Source: Polytrichum commune (Eukaryota; Streptophyta; Polytrichopsida; Polytrichales; Polytrichaceae). Taken from it: a DNA stretch of 64,000 nt. This document shows positions 35,041 through 49,800 of this stretch, piece after piece (position 1 is the first letter of the stretch; each line of letters starts with the position of its first letter). The position numbers were made by a program, and so were the translations under genes. The stretch spans positions 29,264,001-29,328,000 of the forward strand of contig OX485803.1 in NCBI GenBank assembly GCA_950295325.1. Reading direction: 5' to 3'. The notes beneath the pieces were generated by a model, which searched no databases, was not told the origin of the DNA, and was given only the letters and a program-made list of their open reading frames with translations.

Positions 35041-37596
35041 CCGACTTCTCAATATGACCTTTCACAAATTTGCACTTACCAATTCGTTGCAAGACAACGT
35101 TTCAGAACCTCTCCAACATCAACCTTTGTGAGCAATTCAACACAAAAGTAACACTGTTTTTTTGGGGGGGGGGGCATCATGAAGCCAAATTGCAATAAAA
35201 ATAATAATAATGTGATTTTTTCCCAAGTTTAGCATAAAAGCTTGGGAAAATGGGTCTAAAAAATCTATGGGCCAATGTGGTTTGGAAGGTCACAATCAAC
35301 TCTACATCAAATGTCACGTATGCAACCTATGACATGACCAATATATCAGCTATAACAAGTCCCCCCTTGTGACCTAGCTCCAAATTTTATGGGGAAATGG
35401 CATCCTATCACCTACTTAAATGTTGGATAGTACTACAAATAGGAAGCCAAGTGTCATACTTCATTTTGCATCGTGCAACCAACATGCAGCTACTCATAGG
35501 ACCCCAAAAAAACAACACTAAAAGGCAGTCATGTGAATCTCTCTCTTAAATTGTCTCCGTGAGAGTGTCGGAGAGGAAACTCATGTTGTGTGTGAGAGAC
35601 CAAGTTTGTCTAAGAACTTTCTCCAAGGAAGAGGTCTTGAAAGCAACATTAGTGGAATTGATTGTAGGAGAACATTTGTAATTTATGTTTGCGTGACTTT
35701 CAAGCACACATGTGTTATACCAAGTGGAATCTTCATACGAGTATGTTGGTCATCTTCTTAATGTTCACTGTTCATCTCCTTTCTTCACCCAAGGTGCATG
35801 ATACTATATAAGTAGTGAATGAAGGGTTGTAAAACTAAGGGCCAACTCCCCCCACATGCTCAACCCGACCCGCACTTTGAAAGTGGGTCACTATTCAAGA
35901 AAGCAAAGACTGGGTGTTAATACAACCCTCATATGCACATGCCATGCACCCTCTTTCCTAGCAAGTCGAAACTTTGTCTTTAAATTTCTTCTAATATATC
36001 TTTTATTCTACCTAGAAATTATGATAAAGAGAGCATGTGAACATGGATTGTAAATCATGAAATAAAGTAAAAAGAATTACTTATGAAGTGTGTGTGTGTT
36101 GCTTTGATCACATTCATAACCACTTAAAATCTCCCACATGTGGTAAGGATTTGTGAGTCACAAGACCACTCAAACAAGGCGACTATTATAAAGATAATAA
36201 ATAACCCTCTCACGTTCAAGGTCAAGGGGAATATCATGGCAACCCTCACTAGAGTGAGGATTGCCCTACCTCCTAACAACGAGTTTGGGTGCCAAATTTG
36301 CTAGCCCATGGGGACTCTCACCACCCACTATACAAAGTGGGTCATGTTGAGGATGGGGAGAGCCCTTAAATCTGCCAAGTTTCATTATGGTATGATGGAG
36401 AGCACCTTCTCTTATATGGGTGGTTGCAACTTGCCATGGAACCTTGGAAATATCAGGCGGCCCTTAATGTTGAGGTTTTTTCTAACCCACTCATGGTCAG
36501 TCAAGTTATGTTACCATCAAATTCACATTTGATCCTAATCATTTTTTAAGCTTATGCTTGATTAGAACCAATAGTTACTACTTGTGCTTAGATGAAGAAG
36601 AATTTTAAGATTTTCTATCGATCTCAAGAAGTCCAATGGTTGCAAACTTCTTGAAGTTTTGAAGTTGGGGCAACTAGTGGAAAGAATGGAAATAACTTAA
36701 ATCCCACTTATGGAGCTTGTGGTGCTTATTGTGAGCTTACGTATTTCACTGAAGTGTTGGTGCATCAGAGTTTCCCATCCCTCATCATGGATTCTATTTT
36801 ACAATGATTTGTTGTTGTCAATGAGCATTTTAGTTTGGCTTTTCTTTGTCAAAGACACAACATCATCACTAAATGATTACTTCATTTTTTTCTAAATCTT
36901 TAGAGGTGTGAAGTTCTCATATTGTTTTCCCAATGTCAAACATTCATTTGAAGCCCATTACAAGCTTCCTCTAGATCTTTCAAAACGAGTTCTCCAATTT
37001 GCTGTTCTTTTGGATTTATGTTTTGTCAATGGCATCGTTCCAATCTATTGTGTGGCATCTCATTGCAATCGGTTTTTTTGGGTGATTGATTGCAAGGATG
37101 GTGTAATTCAATTTCTTGGTGCATCATCATCCTCATGTGTCTTCTTAAATCAAAGGGAAATGCACTCTGCATGTTGAATTTGGATGCAATGCGTGTAATA
37201 TTTTGGATCGATTAGGAAAGTTCGGGTGATGACAACAATATCCAACATTTAGTGACTCTTGTACTTCCAATTTGACACTTGATGGAGAATACATAGCCAA
37301 TCAAGTGAGTGCATCCAATTACCTTCTACTTCTAGTTTATCTCCTTCAATCATCATTTTACCCTATTCTTAATATTCACTCAACAAAAACAAAAGAGGTC
37401 CAAGAACAATTTTAAAAGAGATCAATAGCTGACAACTCTATGTTAACTATTGCCACTTGTAGCCATAGATATCAACCCTAAAACATCTAGAGTAGTGCCG
37501 ATATATTACAACATTCACATTTTGGCATGGCCATTAAACGCAGAAGCCAGAGAAAATTAAATAAATAAATAAAAATAGAGATGGCACGCAAGACTA
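35041..37596. other. Gene-free DNA
   Basis: Includes a G-tract near 35163-35173. Frames at 36308-36532 and 36908-37177 show no recognisable domain. Confidence 0.45.
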
Positions 37597-38165
37597 CCAA
37601 ATGGGCACAGGTAGATCACTTAGTGCATTTTAAAACGACGTGCGGCATAAAATAGAGAGGATTAAAATCATTTGAAATAAAAATTATAAAGGAATTCCAA
37701 ATAATGAAGGGGCCATTAAATGTAGACAATCCCATTATAAGTAAGTTAGATGGACATAAAACGTGGGCCATTATTTTTTTGTAAAATTAATATAGGGGCT
37801 GAAGATAAGGATCCTAGAAGGTATGTTTAGTATGCTATGTAAATGGGTTTAGGACTCACGGGGATGGATGCTAATTGGGATTTCCGTCTGTCCAAAAATG
37901 GATGAAAAGGGAACGTGCCGTCATTGGGGTCGTCTTCCCCACGCCTGTTTATTACTTAAAAGGAATATAGAGTACAAAAAATTGCAGTGACTTGGACAAT
38001 ATAAGTAATGAAAGGGTGCAAACAAATGGGCCATTTTTGAAATTTAAGTAATTATAGGGAGGCTTTAATTCAGCCCTTGAAGGTAAATAGCCCCAAAACA
38101 AAAAAACCCCCAGCCGCACGTGGTGCACAAAAATAACTTAGAGTGATCTACCCGTGCAAATGGGC
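37597..38165. mobile_element. Candidate inverted-repeat element of about 570 bp
   Basis: Arms of about 50 bases at 37597-37646 (CCAAATGGGCACAGGTAGAT ... GACGTGCGGC) and 38112-38165 (GCCGCACGTGG ... GTGATCTACCCGTGCAAATG) are imperfect reverse complements. The interior is AT-rich with no long open frame. Borders and target duplication are uncertain. Confidence 0.65.
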
Positions 38166-41100
38166 CTGCCAAAACTCTTGGTGACCATCAACCAATGAAC
38201 TAGAGTGGCTCCTCATGTACACTCTCGAGATGCAACCTTCAATGGCAGGAATGGGTTGCAGTCCATTGTGGGATCAACAGCGGGAGCAACAAATAGGCCA
38301 AGGGAGAGCTCACCAAGGCCGACTTGCATGCGCTGAAGAAGATGCTTGTCAAGGACTTGCCGCACATTTGCGGTCTTCCTCGTGTGTGCAGCGAGGGATG
38401 AACTTTGTCGCCCTTAGTCTCGTTTTCAACGCAATCTCCGCCCATAAATTCCTTAACTGACTAAGTCTTGAAAATTGAATGCAAATGGTTGTTCTTCCTT
38501 GTGAAGGGTACCGGAATCATTTGGCGACTTGTCAACCTTGAAAGCATTGCATCTGAATGTTTGTAAGTTGTAACCAACTCCAAAGCCTACCTACAAAATT
38601 CATGTTCAACTTTTGAAACTCTTCAATATAAATAGCATGGTGAGATTCCATGTCACCTTCTAGATGTGCATATGAATTTTCAACCATTCTAATTTGGTAC
38701 TTTGCTCCACAATGGTGGCAAGAAGTTTCTTGTTTTTCAATTTTTAAACAATCAAGAACCAAAGATTTGTCATTGTTTTCAGTGTCCAATCTCTCTCACA
38801 TGTTCCTTTCGCTTCCAACCTTGTCAGACCTTGCACAATGTATAAGCCATGCACATACATTAACTGATGGATTTTAATTGTCATATAATCTATAATTATC
38901 CATTAAATATAGTTTGTTTACAAAACATAAATAACTATAAAAATGATGTACCAACCTTAGAAAAATAATCCAAGAATGTAAAGGCACATGAATGTTCCTT
39001 TAAATTCTTGGATTATTGTTCTTGGAACCCCCCCCCCCCCAATAAAAAAAATTAAATGCCCTCTAATTGCATAGGTATAATAACTTCGGGTTAGTGAGGT
39101 TGTCCCAAGTATCCAAATTTAGGGGACAATCTAAGGATTTACAAATCAGACCTATGTGTTTTTGATGTAGATGTTTTGGACATCAAACAAGAACCTCACC
39201 AACATGTACCTATCTCGTCAAGAACTTGGTGGAGTAGTGTGTTGTTAGGTCTTCTTTCAACACACAGCAATGAGGTTGAACCACAAAATTGTTTGGTTCA
39301 AGTCATTAGCCACAACTACAACCACGCCCATAACCACAACCTTTGCCATGACAATTGAAGCACACATTGGTGGTCGAATTTTTGTCATCTACGGTAGTGG
39401 TCTTCACCGACCAAGTCAGTGGCACCCTAAACACCCAACCAATGAGAGGTTTTTACATTGCAGTGGTCATGGCCATTGGTCACTAGTGTACACATGTCCC
39501 AAGGTAAGTGAGTATGCCGGCCTAGAGAGAGGATATTGTTGCATAAGAGAACACTAAATCTTCCTACTAGTATGGGCTGCAAAAATTCTCTCAAAGCCAC
39601 ATTAACTCCTAATTTCCCAAGCAACCCATTTATGGTTGATGGTTGGTTTCTCTCCTACATTAACCCCACTTGACTTATTCATCTACAATCAAACAATTAT
39701 GAACATCAGCCAACATGGATATCAACCCATCAACTCATGACCCATGTAATTTGGAGATGATTAGGATGTGTAAAGAAATATCAAAGTAGAAAGTGGTCAT
39801 ATTTTGTTGTGTTGGGAGCTCATGTGCATGTGTTGACTCCAATCAATGTTTGCCACTTCTATGCAAATTTTACATGAACATCAAAGATGTTTATTTTGGT
39901 AAAAGTTTTTTTTAACGTTCATGTAGAAATGGCCTTTGTGCTCACATCAACCGTTTAGTTTAACATTTTTGACACTTTATTATTATTAACAAATTCTAGC
40001 AGATATGTGGTTAGAAATATGGGACAAATTACATATTCCAAATGCAAGGTAGCTAGCTTATTGTGGTTTGCACATTTTGGCATGAGAATTGGTGGAGGTG
40101 CTCAACTATTGAGTTGTTTCCATCTAGTGGATCACAGGAGCATTCTGCTCGTTTTCCAGGTGAATTTGATTGGTCAAAGTTCTTTTGGGAGGGATAAAAC
40201 AAGGCAATTTCCTGTGCACCGCTTCCTTCAATTGCTATTATCTAAAAATTTAAGAGGTCATTCATGCCTTATTCATGCTTGCTTTTTCCCTTAGTATAGC
40301 TCATTTCCCATGTTTGAAGATCCTACATATAAACCCCATTTCAACCTCAAACCTTGTCCATGAAAATTCCACAACCAAGATTGAGTGAAATGCACCCAAA
40401 ACAACCCTTTCATAGGCTTGGGAAGTTAAGGGTTAATGTTCAACCTGCATAAATCTTTAGTTTTAAATTAACATGGACCACATTACAAGAATTCTAGGTA
40501 ATTTATGTGGATGGCTATTTACTTTATGTTACCTTTATTCTTAAACTTATACTCAAGGTGTTGGTTAGAAGTCTTCATGAAATTCTAAAAGATCTGGGGT
40601 CCTTAGCCCACATATTTCCACTATGACTAGATAGAAGAGTGTGATCCACATCCAATACATCCACATTAAATTCCCACTCACTAATAGTACTTTTACCTCT
40701 CATCCACCTATGTTTAGAAAACTCCTTCTGTAGATTTATGGTTAATCCATCTCATTTATGTTCTAGTAATGATTTGCGGTCTCCAAAACTAATCTCGGTG
40801 TCACATCAAATCATTTCAAAAAGTAATCTTGGGGTTGCATTCTATGTAAGGGCATTCTTGTTAGATGAAAGTCAAGAGGTGTGATCATATGCAATAACTC
40901 CCTCTTGCATGTGGACCTCGTGTGGTCATTTGTCTCATGGAAGGAGGGTGCAACCTTACTTAGTTATCACCCACAACACTTGGATGCTTGGGAAATGGCA
41001 AGCAATTGTGTGCAAAGAAATAAAAGAGCAAACATTCTTCAAGAGGATTTCTCCTTCTCATCGGTATTTGTGTGATTAATCACAAATTTGCACTTGACAC

Positions 41101-43891
41101 GTGGCCCAAGACTATACACTTTACTTTTCTCATGACATGAATCCCTTGTTATTCCCTCTTTTGCTAAATCTTCTTGAAATGAATCGAGTTTCAATAGGGG
41201 ATCCAAATATGTGAGACCTTTGTATGAGCATTGGGAAGGTTGGCAGGCTAGATTAATGTTGTGGGCCAATTTTGTGATTGGCTAGCAAGGAAGGGTGTAA
41301 AGTTTGTTGTGTTAGTCGGGGTGGCAAAGAGCCACGTGGATGTGGTTGCCAGGGAATGTACGGTCGTAAGTAAGCAGGTGGAAGGTGCCAACGAGGATGG
41401 GTGGCACTTGCCATCTGAGAATAGAAGGGGCCGTGTATGTAAGAGGCAGAAGGCTATGGGCTATATATTCTTCAAAGGGAGACATTCTCCCTCTAACAAG
41501 CCTATGTTTGTTGTAGTGGTCGTTGTTGCCAAGGCGAGTCTATGTGTGAGCTCCGCTTCTGCCAGGCTCATTGGCAATGTTGGTGTCCGCATTTACTAGT
41601 ATAGATGATTTTTTTTAAGGTTCTTTGTTGGAAGTTGGATTTAATAAAGCTTTCTTTTGGTATGTGACACCAACACGTCTTTTTCTGGGTTGTCGTGCAA
41701 GGAGTTGGTGATCTAAGGAGGACGCTAAACACCCCCCCACGAACTTCTAGGGATTCCATATTCGGGCGGGGGCAGCCCTCCCACGAAATTTCTGGCCCCG
41801 CCCGGATTTTTTCCAAACCCGCCCGAAAATAGCTGCCCGCCCCGCCCGAAAACGAAAAAAACATTGCTCTTCCATTCTTGAAGGCCGCTTGACTACAAAT
41901 CCCATATTGAGTGCACTTCACCTTCAAGGTCTCAAATCCAATATATATGTGCACTTCCACCTAGTAAATAAGGCATTAAATGGGATTTCATTCCGGAAGT
42001 GAAACCATCAACCAAGAATGTAATTAACTTGGAAGTCAAAAAATTAGAAAATCCTCATCAACATTGAGGTTATAATTTTTATGACTTACCATTTGAAATT
42101 GTCTTCGTCATTCTTAAATGACACTTAAATTTAGTGTGCTGATGTGGTATGTATATTTTATAATATTTTAGATAATTCTGGCTACTTTCAAGAATATTCA
42201 TACGCACTTATTTATAAAATATACTTAATGGAACTAATTAATCAATTATTTTAATTACCGGATTTAATTGGAGTTAATTCCATTAATTAAATTTTAGGGT
42301 TAATTAGGCTTACTGGATATAAAAATTGAGTATTGTAATTACTGAAATTGATTGGACTTAATTGGAGTTAAGTCCAGTAATTAAATTTTAGGATTAATTA
42401 GTCTTACTTAATTTGGAAAGAATACTTTCTGATTTATTTGGGATTAATTAGGATTAATCACTGTTCAGCATCCGTGTATCCTATACCGTAAAGAGTGTCA
42501 AAGAGTAGGCCTAGCCCCCTTTCAGAGGCTTGATCATATCATAGCCAATTCAATATATGTAATCTCGTGCTCTTCATGTTCAACCTGCTCCTGTCTGTTT
42601 CACCAAACAATGTGGTACAGACCTCCCCGGAAAATGGATGCCCACATCACCTCCGGATCCGGAACCATGAACCATGAACCATGATAACATATATACCTAT
42701 TCAATGTTCATTAAAAGAAAAACAACTGCCACGAGGACGAAAATCTGCCTCATCTGATCGTATAAGAGCTTCATAAGCTTATCTGATATAACACAATCTA
42801 CTTTTGGTGTAACCTGACACATATTGGTGTGCAGAAAGTGTGTTCATGGAGTCTCCAGTGTCAAGTTACCTTCTGACACGTACACCTGAAATTTTGAAAT
42901 CCATCTTCTTTCTCACCGTTTTCACAACCTAGTTTTTGAACATAGGTCCGGTATCATCCAGTAGTTCCTTGTGGAAGCCGACATCAAGATTGAGTTTTTG
43001 ATTCTCCTCGGTTTTGAGTTATGTGACAACTTGATGGAGGTAGGACTTCATCTCCAGCTTCCCAACAATATTTTCCGGCATTTGTCTTTGAAATACTATG
43101 TTTATTGACTGTAGGTTGAAGATGGATTTGGGGGATCCAGTTCAGAGACGAGGGTAATGTTGTCTTTTGACGCATTGAATAGAGTGGCTCCAGAAGATTG
43201 CAAATTGTTCTTATGCACATCCAAATTGCAATGTTTCATCCTTTGTTTGCACATTTGGACAGAAATATAAAGAGAAGCTTCCTTACTGAAATAGCTAATT
43301 ACTTGAGCCTTGATTCTTTCATGTAATATCTTTCTGAATGTCACTTACATCCAACATTCTGTCTTAAGGTTACTCTATGAACAGCGGAATTTGAAGAACA
43401 TGTAATTTTTCACATAAGTGGCAACAAATCCACTCCCGTCCTTCTGAATTATCTCACATGTGCAAGTAGATGAGATGAGCTTCGTGTGCAAGAGAAAACT
43501 TCACACAACAAAAGCTTGAGTCATGTGGTGACAAGCTCGAGATTCTTGGAGGTGGAGGCATATGCATTCAGTTTACCGAGACATTCCTAAAGTGGTGATA
43601 TATCTTGGGTGCTCACAATCTTTAGAAATGAGATGTGTAAACACATAAAACAAAAAAGTTGTCGCTCAAGGACACTCTCTATGAAACGATTTATTCAGCA
43701 CATTTTAATAGGTAGGATCTGTGAATGATGATAACAATCTCTCCATGAAGGTCCTAAAATGTAAATGTATACCTACAACTTATAAAGATTGAACAGTATT
43801 TGATCCAACCTTTTGTACATCCTATTGAGTAAATGTATACTTACAGCTTCTACAGATTGAACAGTATTTGATACAACCTTTTGTACATCTT
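38166..43891. other. Gene-free DNA downstream of GCN2
   Basis: No supported gene. It includes a C-tract near 39029-39040 and a GC-rich patch of repeated CCCGCCCG-type words at 41760-41850. Short open frames (38532-38789 minus, 40007-40294, 41261-41599, 41568-41960 minus) have no family signature. Confidence 0.45.
42253..42418 (+). repeat. Two diverged tandem copies, about 84-bp period
   Basis: Both copies contain TAATTGGAGTTAA, TCCANTAATTAAATTTTAGG and TTAATTAG in order. Very AT-rich; no coding role. Confidence 0.75.
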
Positions 43892-46800
43892 CTAGTAGAT
43901 GTCAAGTAGGCGCAGATTAGCAGCACGTTGCTTCAGGTTAATAGGGGTCAATGGGGGGTCTTCAGAGAATAGTTTCACCAGATGTTCTCTTGAAATGTCC
44001 TCCTCACGTTTACTCTCCAAGTGTCGGACCTGTATGCCAGAGATTAAAATGTTACAGGAAATAAGGACAAACACCAGGATAAAGGGTATAACTTCATGAA
44101 TTAATTGGATTTCCTATAATAAGAAATCTACATTCCAGCGATTTGCGTACTGCTAACAATTGCAATCAATAAGGTGAATAACCCTTATTCAGTTACTGTT
44201 CTTATTAGGACACCTACATTTGAGTGGTGTGTGGTTTGTGTAGCTCCAAGAATGGATACCAAAAAGACGTGTTAAAGAGATCCTGGACTATGTGCTCAAA
44301 ATATGATAACCACTCTAGGCTCAATAGTCAACATAATTGGGGGGACCTATATGTCCATTTAATGAGCACGTGGAGCTTCACTTTGGCAATGAATAAGGTA
44401 TTCATAGAAGCTCCAAAATTATGCAGAAAGTGGCTCCAGCCTTGATTCAGATTCACTAACCATTTTGTCCTAATCCCATGTTTCATATCCTTGGAGAAGT
44501 AGGCTAGACTGAAAAAGTAACCATTTAAGACCCATCTACCCTAGAAGAGATTCAGAGGTCCCTTTCTCAAGCATGCCATTAGCCTGTTGCAAAGGTGCTA
44601 TGAGCAGTAAGATTTTTAGGACATTATCATTTTTACCTTCACACTGTCATTTTGAGAGAGACCTGCCTCTGTGATAATCACCAACCATTTGATACAGTGT
44701 TCATGTGCATACTCGTACTGTTCTGTTAAACTGGGAGCTGTTGAGCACACATACTCGGCCTGCAAAAAAAAGTTTAGGATGTCAATGTATCAAAAAATAA
44801 TATTCAAACATATTTTGTCATCACCTTATATATTGTGCAAGTCAATCAGGGTAAGGAAACCAAGATGCAGTTTCTCATTCTCAAAATACTTGAAAGTTTC
44901 CAGTCAGAAACAACTGGTTGTCCAATACGAAATTGTCCACAACATTGAAGAAATAAATAAACAGAAAACAGCCAACAAGATTCGTCTTAACACCTTGATA
45001 TTTGCTGCCCATAATTCAGATACAACCTGCATGCGCTCTTTCAAAAGCCCACCCCCTCCACGACTACAGACCAGTACGTCTGTAGATGTTTCATGTTTCC
45101 TGCACAAATAAACAACTCTTTATTCGCTTCAACTTTCATAGTAATCAAGAAATCAAGAGTACAACACATAACATTTTAAGCCCGGTTTCACCCGGAACCT
45201 GACAAAATGATCAAGAATCGTTCACAGAAAGCTATGATAAGGAATATCCCTACAAAATATGAAAAAAAAGAAGGAACTGTGAGAAGGGCAACATATAAAC
45301 ATCCTTGAATGATGAGGAAGAACACCAAGGATGTAGAATCACCTTTCTGCTGTGGCTATAGAGATCAACTTCTGGACTCCAATGCTCACACCCACAACAC
45401 TTGGTGCAGCATATGCCTACAGGTATAACGTTTTATAGAACATGAGAACATGAATCAATGGCATATTTAAGAAGCTAAGTAAGCGCACCTGATTAGGTTA
45501 GTTACCTTAATTGGATAGCTATATTTGAGTGGCGTGTGATTAGGTGTGGATCTAAGAACGGACACCAAAAAGACATGTGTTCTAAAGAGATTGGACTACA
45601 TGCTCAAACTTCTACTAACCATTCTAGGCTCTATAGTAAACATTACCAGGGGGACCTATATGGTCACTTCAGAAGAAAGAGAAACTTCACTTTGATATAA
45701 GATACTCAAATGAGCTCCAAAAATTATGAGGAAAATGGCTACAGCATCAATTTACTAATTGTCTTATCCTTATTGCATATTTAATATCCTAGGCAAAGTG
45801 CGTGTAAAGCTAAATGTGTCCATTTTAGGCCCACCTGCCTCAAGAGGAAGCAGATACATCTATATGATATATTGGATATAGGCTGAATGACTCGTCTCTT
45901 ACCAAATTGTATTCCATTGAGAAGGACAATACACACCAGAAGAGGGATTATTTTTAACTCTTATATGAAGGAGTTGCTCAAACACCCACATATTCAAATC
46001 TGGTGTACCAAGCATGCAGGAACTTCTGAGTAATAATGTTATGCCCTGTGTGAGCTTCAAAAGGCAAGACCCACTAGATTTAAAAGGCAAGGAAAAAAGA
46101 GTTTACCAAAGTGGGCGCCCAATATCTCTGAAGAAGTCGATCATAACACCCACCTACCCCGAAGCACAAAGGTTGAGTCATATCACGGGTTGTGAAACCT
46201 GAGCTTGCCCTTTGAACATGGACCTGTCAACATGGAACAAAGAATTCGACCCAAGAATTAGCAGCTACACATGTTACAAGCCAAAAAGACGATGATTGGG
46301 GATGAGACACACTAAGATAACAGGATATGGAGACTCTTCAATTGAGGAAGTTGATTAACAAAACTCTTGACGTATCCACTTTCCAGTACATTCACAAGCT
46401 CCTACAAAAGGCATGACCACAAATTGGTACTTCACTGCATATGCAAAATTGCACGCAAAATATCACAAACAACCCATCCTCCTCTATGGGATGTAATGAA
46501 AAGGACTAACTATAGGTCCCAAAACAGCTAAAAAAAATGAAGACCATGAGCGCAGTCAGATTGACCAAAATGTAGTCTCAGACAAGAAAAATAACCTGGA
46601 AATAGCTGGCATCAAAGTATTCTTCTGATGGGGACATTAGGGCATCAATTTTGACCACCTTCTCAAGGCCCCACACTCTCAAGAAGCCCAAAAGCATAGA
46701 CAAATGATCAATTGCAGCTGACGTCCTTGCATCTGCGGTCACACAAATAATGGAAATCTTGAGCATCTCAAATAAGTGATCCCATCAACATCCATTGATT

Positions 46801-49800
46801 CAAAAATAGAGTACACAGTGGTCTTCAAATAGTAGCTGATCCTAGGATAGAATAACCAAAATGTCTAGGATAGTAGAATGCATTTATGACAAAATGATCA
46901 ATCCACCGTTAACCCCTAAAGGTCCAAGAGGCCCATTCTGGGCCTCAAGGATAGAGGGCTTTAAGATTACTTCTTGTTAGTTTTAGCTAAAAGTGTCAGA
47001 AGTGACCCTATCTACAATTATCCCATTTATTGTATGCATTATTCCAATTGGAGGATACACATATACAAATTGAATCATAGAGAAATTTAAGCTTGGATAA
47101 ATGACGTAGACTCAAATACATATCACATATATCTAATCACCGTTGTCACATATGACTCTTTTTAATAGGTTGTGCTAAATTGAACTTCAGTATCATAGAC
47201 CAAATCAGTTATTATTTCAATACTTGTTGGGGGCCTTGAAGAAATCGTCACATATCCTGTATAGAAACACCCTGGTCCTTGAAAGTCAAAAAGAAGTAAC
47301 TGCACGAATTGGCAGTCCCAATTCTAAAAAAATTGCATATGTCTAAAGTCTGGTACAGATTCTAAGGGCTACATTTTAGCAATAATTAGCATCCCAAACC
47401 ACCTCACAGTGCTGTGAAATTTGCTCACAAGTGCTTTCCAGATATTAGACATACTCACTGTTTCTCAAAAGATGTAACCAGTTCAGTTAACTCTTTATAG
47501 GAGCAAAGGACATACTTGAAGGCAGGGCCCCACGCATACGGGCAAGGGTTTCATCAGCTGTGCCACTTAGACGGCGTTCCACTGTTTGCAACTTGTCAAC
47601 GACTGTCTCTGCAACTCCCATTTTCTGTCATAGCATTCTTAAGCATGTGTAAGGACATTCTCTTACTATTTTTATTCTATTCAAGAATAAATCCAACAAT
47701 CAAGGTCCTTGATTGCATGCATGAATGCCAAGCATTGTCAAGTGGCAAGCTCTCATTAGTCAACACCTCATTGTTACCTATCTTTGGACAAAGCCTTCTC
47801 CCATCTACCAAGATTCAACATAAAGACCTTGCCAAAAAGAACCTCACCAAGTGTATACTCTCCAAGATGCTTATCTAGGGAAACACCTACTACACCAAAC
47901 TAAGCACAATCCTATGTTACCCAAAACAAGAAAATCTGTGAAAAGTACCAAAATCAGTGAGAGAAAGGTCAAAGTGCAAAGCATGGATAAACTGCAGTCA
48001 ATATGGAGATGCCCAAATGTTAATTTAATGCCCTTACATGTATGAGCTGTCTGCGAACATGAGGCAAGAAAGCTTTCCGAGCAGATGATCCAGCTGATGT
48101 TCCACCCATTATAGACAATGCCTGCAGACACCAAAAACATGAAATGTCTCTCTTACATTAAAACTAAAATATAAAGTAAGAACTTAGCAGTTGGCTTTTG
48201 AAAAGGGATACCATCTAAGAGTTGGTTTTTGCAAACTCAACTGAAAACAGAAGGAATAAAAGTAAGTAAATTTTGCTCATAATCAACAATCATAGGCTGG
48301 AAGTAAACCCTAAAAGATATAATTAGTTGCACACTGCCTCTTCAACAAGCAGATAATAAACTTGGTCATGTTCACAGAGAACTTGGTCATGTAAAAGTTC
48401 CCCATTCAGAATAAATGGACTTTTTTCAAACTTAAAATTGTTGACCTGAGCAATATTATGCCTCTCGTTGTGCTTGACACCAGCCCAAGCCCAAATGGCA
48501 TTCAACAATTGCCGATGGTTGACACGTACTTCATGCAGCTCCAAACCAGAAAACTTGGATACCACCTCAGCTGCCACCTGAAGATTCATAATGTCAAGTT
48601 GAAAATATTAAATTGGGGTTTAAATGAACGAGATTCACTCAACATCAAGAACTTCCAAGAAATTTAGTAGAATTCTAATCAACAACATGCTGACATTTCT
48701 CACCTTTATGGCTTCTGCCATTGCCAATGCATGAGTGCCTCCAACAATATCAAAGTCCCCCTGTGCCAGTATCACAGGAGTTAGTTGCATTTAACACTTA
48801 AGAGCCTGGTACATAAAAGTGAGATAATCCAACTCGAATTAAAACTCTCGAGCACCATTTCGTTCAATAGAAACCCACGTGGCTGGAAAAGCCATGTGGT
48901 TGCTTCCAAAAGAAAAGTCGTGTAATAAGTTGCAACACCTTTTAACATGCACAAAATCTAATTGCAAGCATTCATGTTTAGATATTTCAATTTATTTGGA
49001 TTTTAGTTGGAACCAGAATTCAGTTAACATATGGTTAGGGCAAGTAAATAGAGATACTGCAGTTGTGCAGCAAACAATGATAAAAATACTTCCTATGCTG
49101 AGATATTGATAGCTAGTTCAATCTAGTGGACTAGGGGTGGAGCCCCTCCTCTTCGACCCTCCAATGCTATGGGGTTGTAAAATTGAACAAAGGCCGACTA
49201 CCTCCAATTTTGAAATCTAACACAACTGGTGATTTCTGCAGGGACTTACTTGAAGAAATTCATGTGGAGCACTATTTCCAACCCCACGCCGGTAGACCCT
49301 GGCAATTTGATACCTCTTTAGAGATGTTACCTGCAGATGATTGCAGAAGTAATTGTCCATCAAGAAGGACAATGCCACAAAGTAAGGAGAGGACATTGAT
49401 GTCTAACAAAAGTGAGGAAATCAGGGGATGGAATTGGATACACATCATTCTATGAAGATTTGCAACACACACAAAACATATATACCTGATTTGCAGCAAT
49501 CCAATATGCAAAAGCAGCACGTGTCTCATAACGAAGTTGGAGCATGTTGCCAGAGGAATCAACCAGTCTCACAGCAAGTCTGCCAGGGTGGGCAGCAAAT
49601 GGCATGCAATTATTCATAATTTCAGAAAATATTTAACAAAACCTTAAATGACCAGATTGCCCAAAATCCCAACTCCTCCATATTCCAGATTAACTCTAGT
49701 GCAATAGTAACCTCACAACTTCAATCAAATTCTGTGAATTATTCATGTGGAACATTGAATTTCTACCCCTCATTCACTACACCCAATGAGAATAACTGGA

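Noticed and set aside
36908-37177. 89-codon frame with a CKDGVIQFLG-like segment
   Set aside because: Suggestive of an old coding relic, but no family could be named and no neighbouring pieces were found in other frames.
38532-38789. Minus-strand frame with a CHHCG motif, considered as a zinc-finger or retroelement fragment
   Set aside because: One Cys/His cluster alone is not enough; no protease, reverse transcriptase or integrase motifs occur nearby.
41261-41599. 112-codon frame starting MGQFCDWLARKGVKF
   Set aside because: Composition is biased (Val and Lys/Arg runs), there is no family signature and no gene structure around it.
44671-45111. 146-codon plus-strand frame inside the GCN2 locus
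   Set aside because: It is antisense to GCN2 exons 27 and 28 and the intron between them; a shadow of the real gene.
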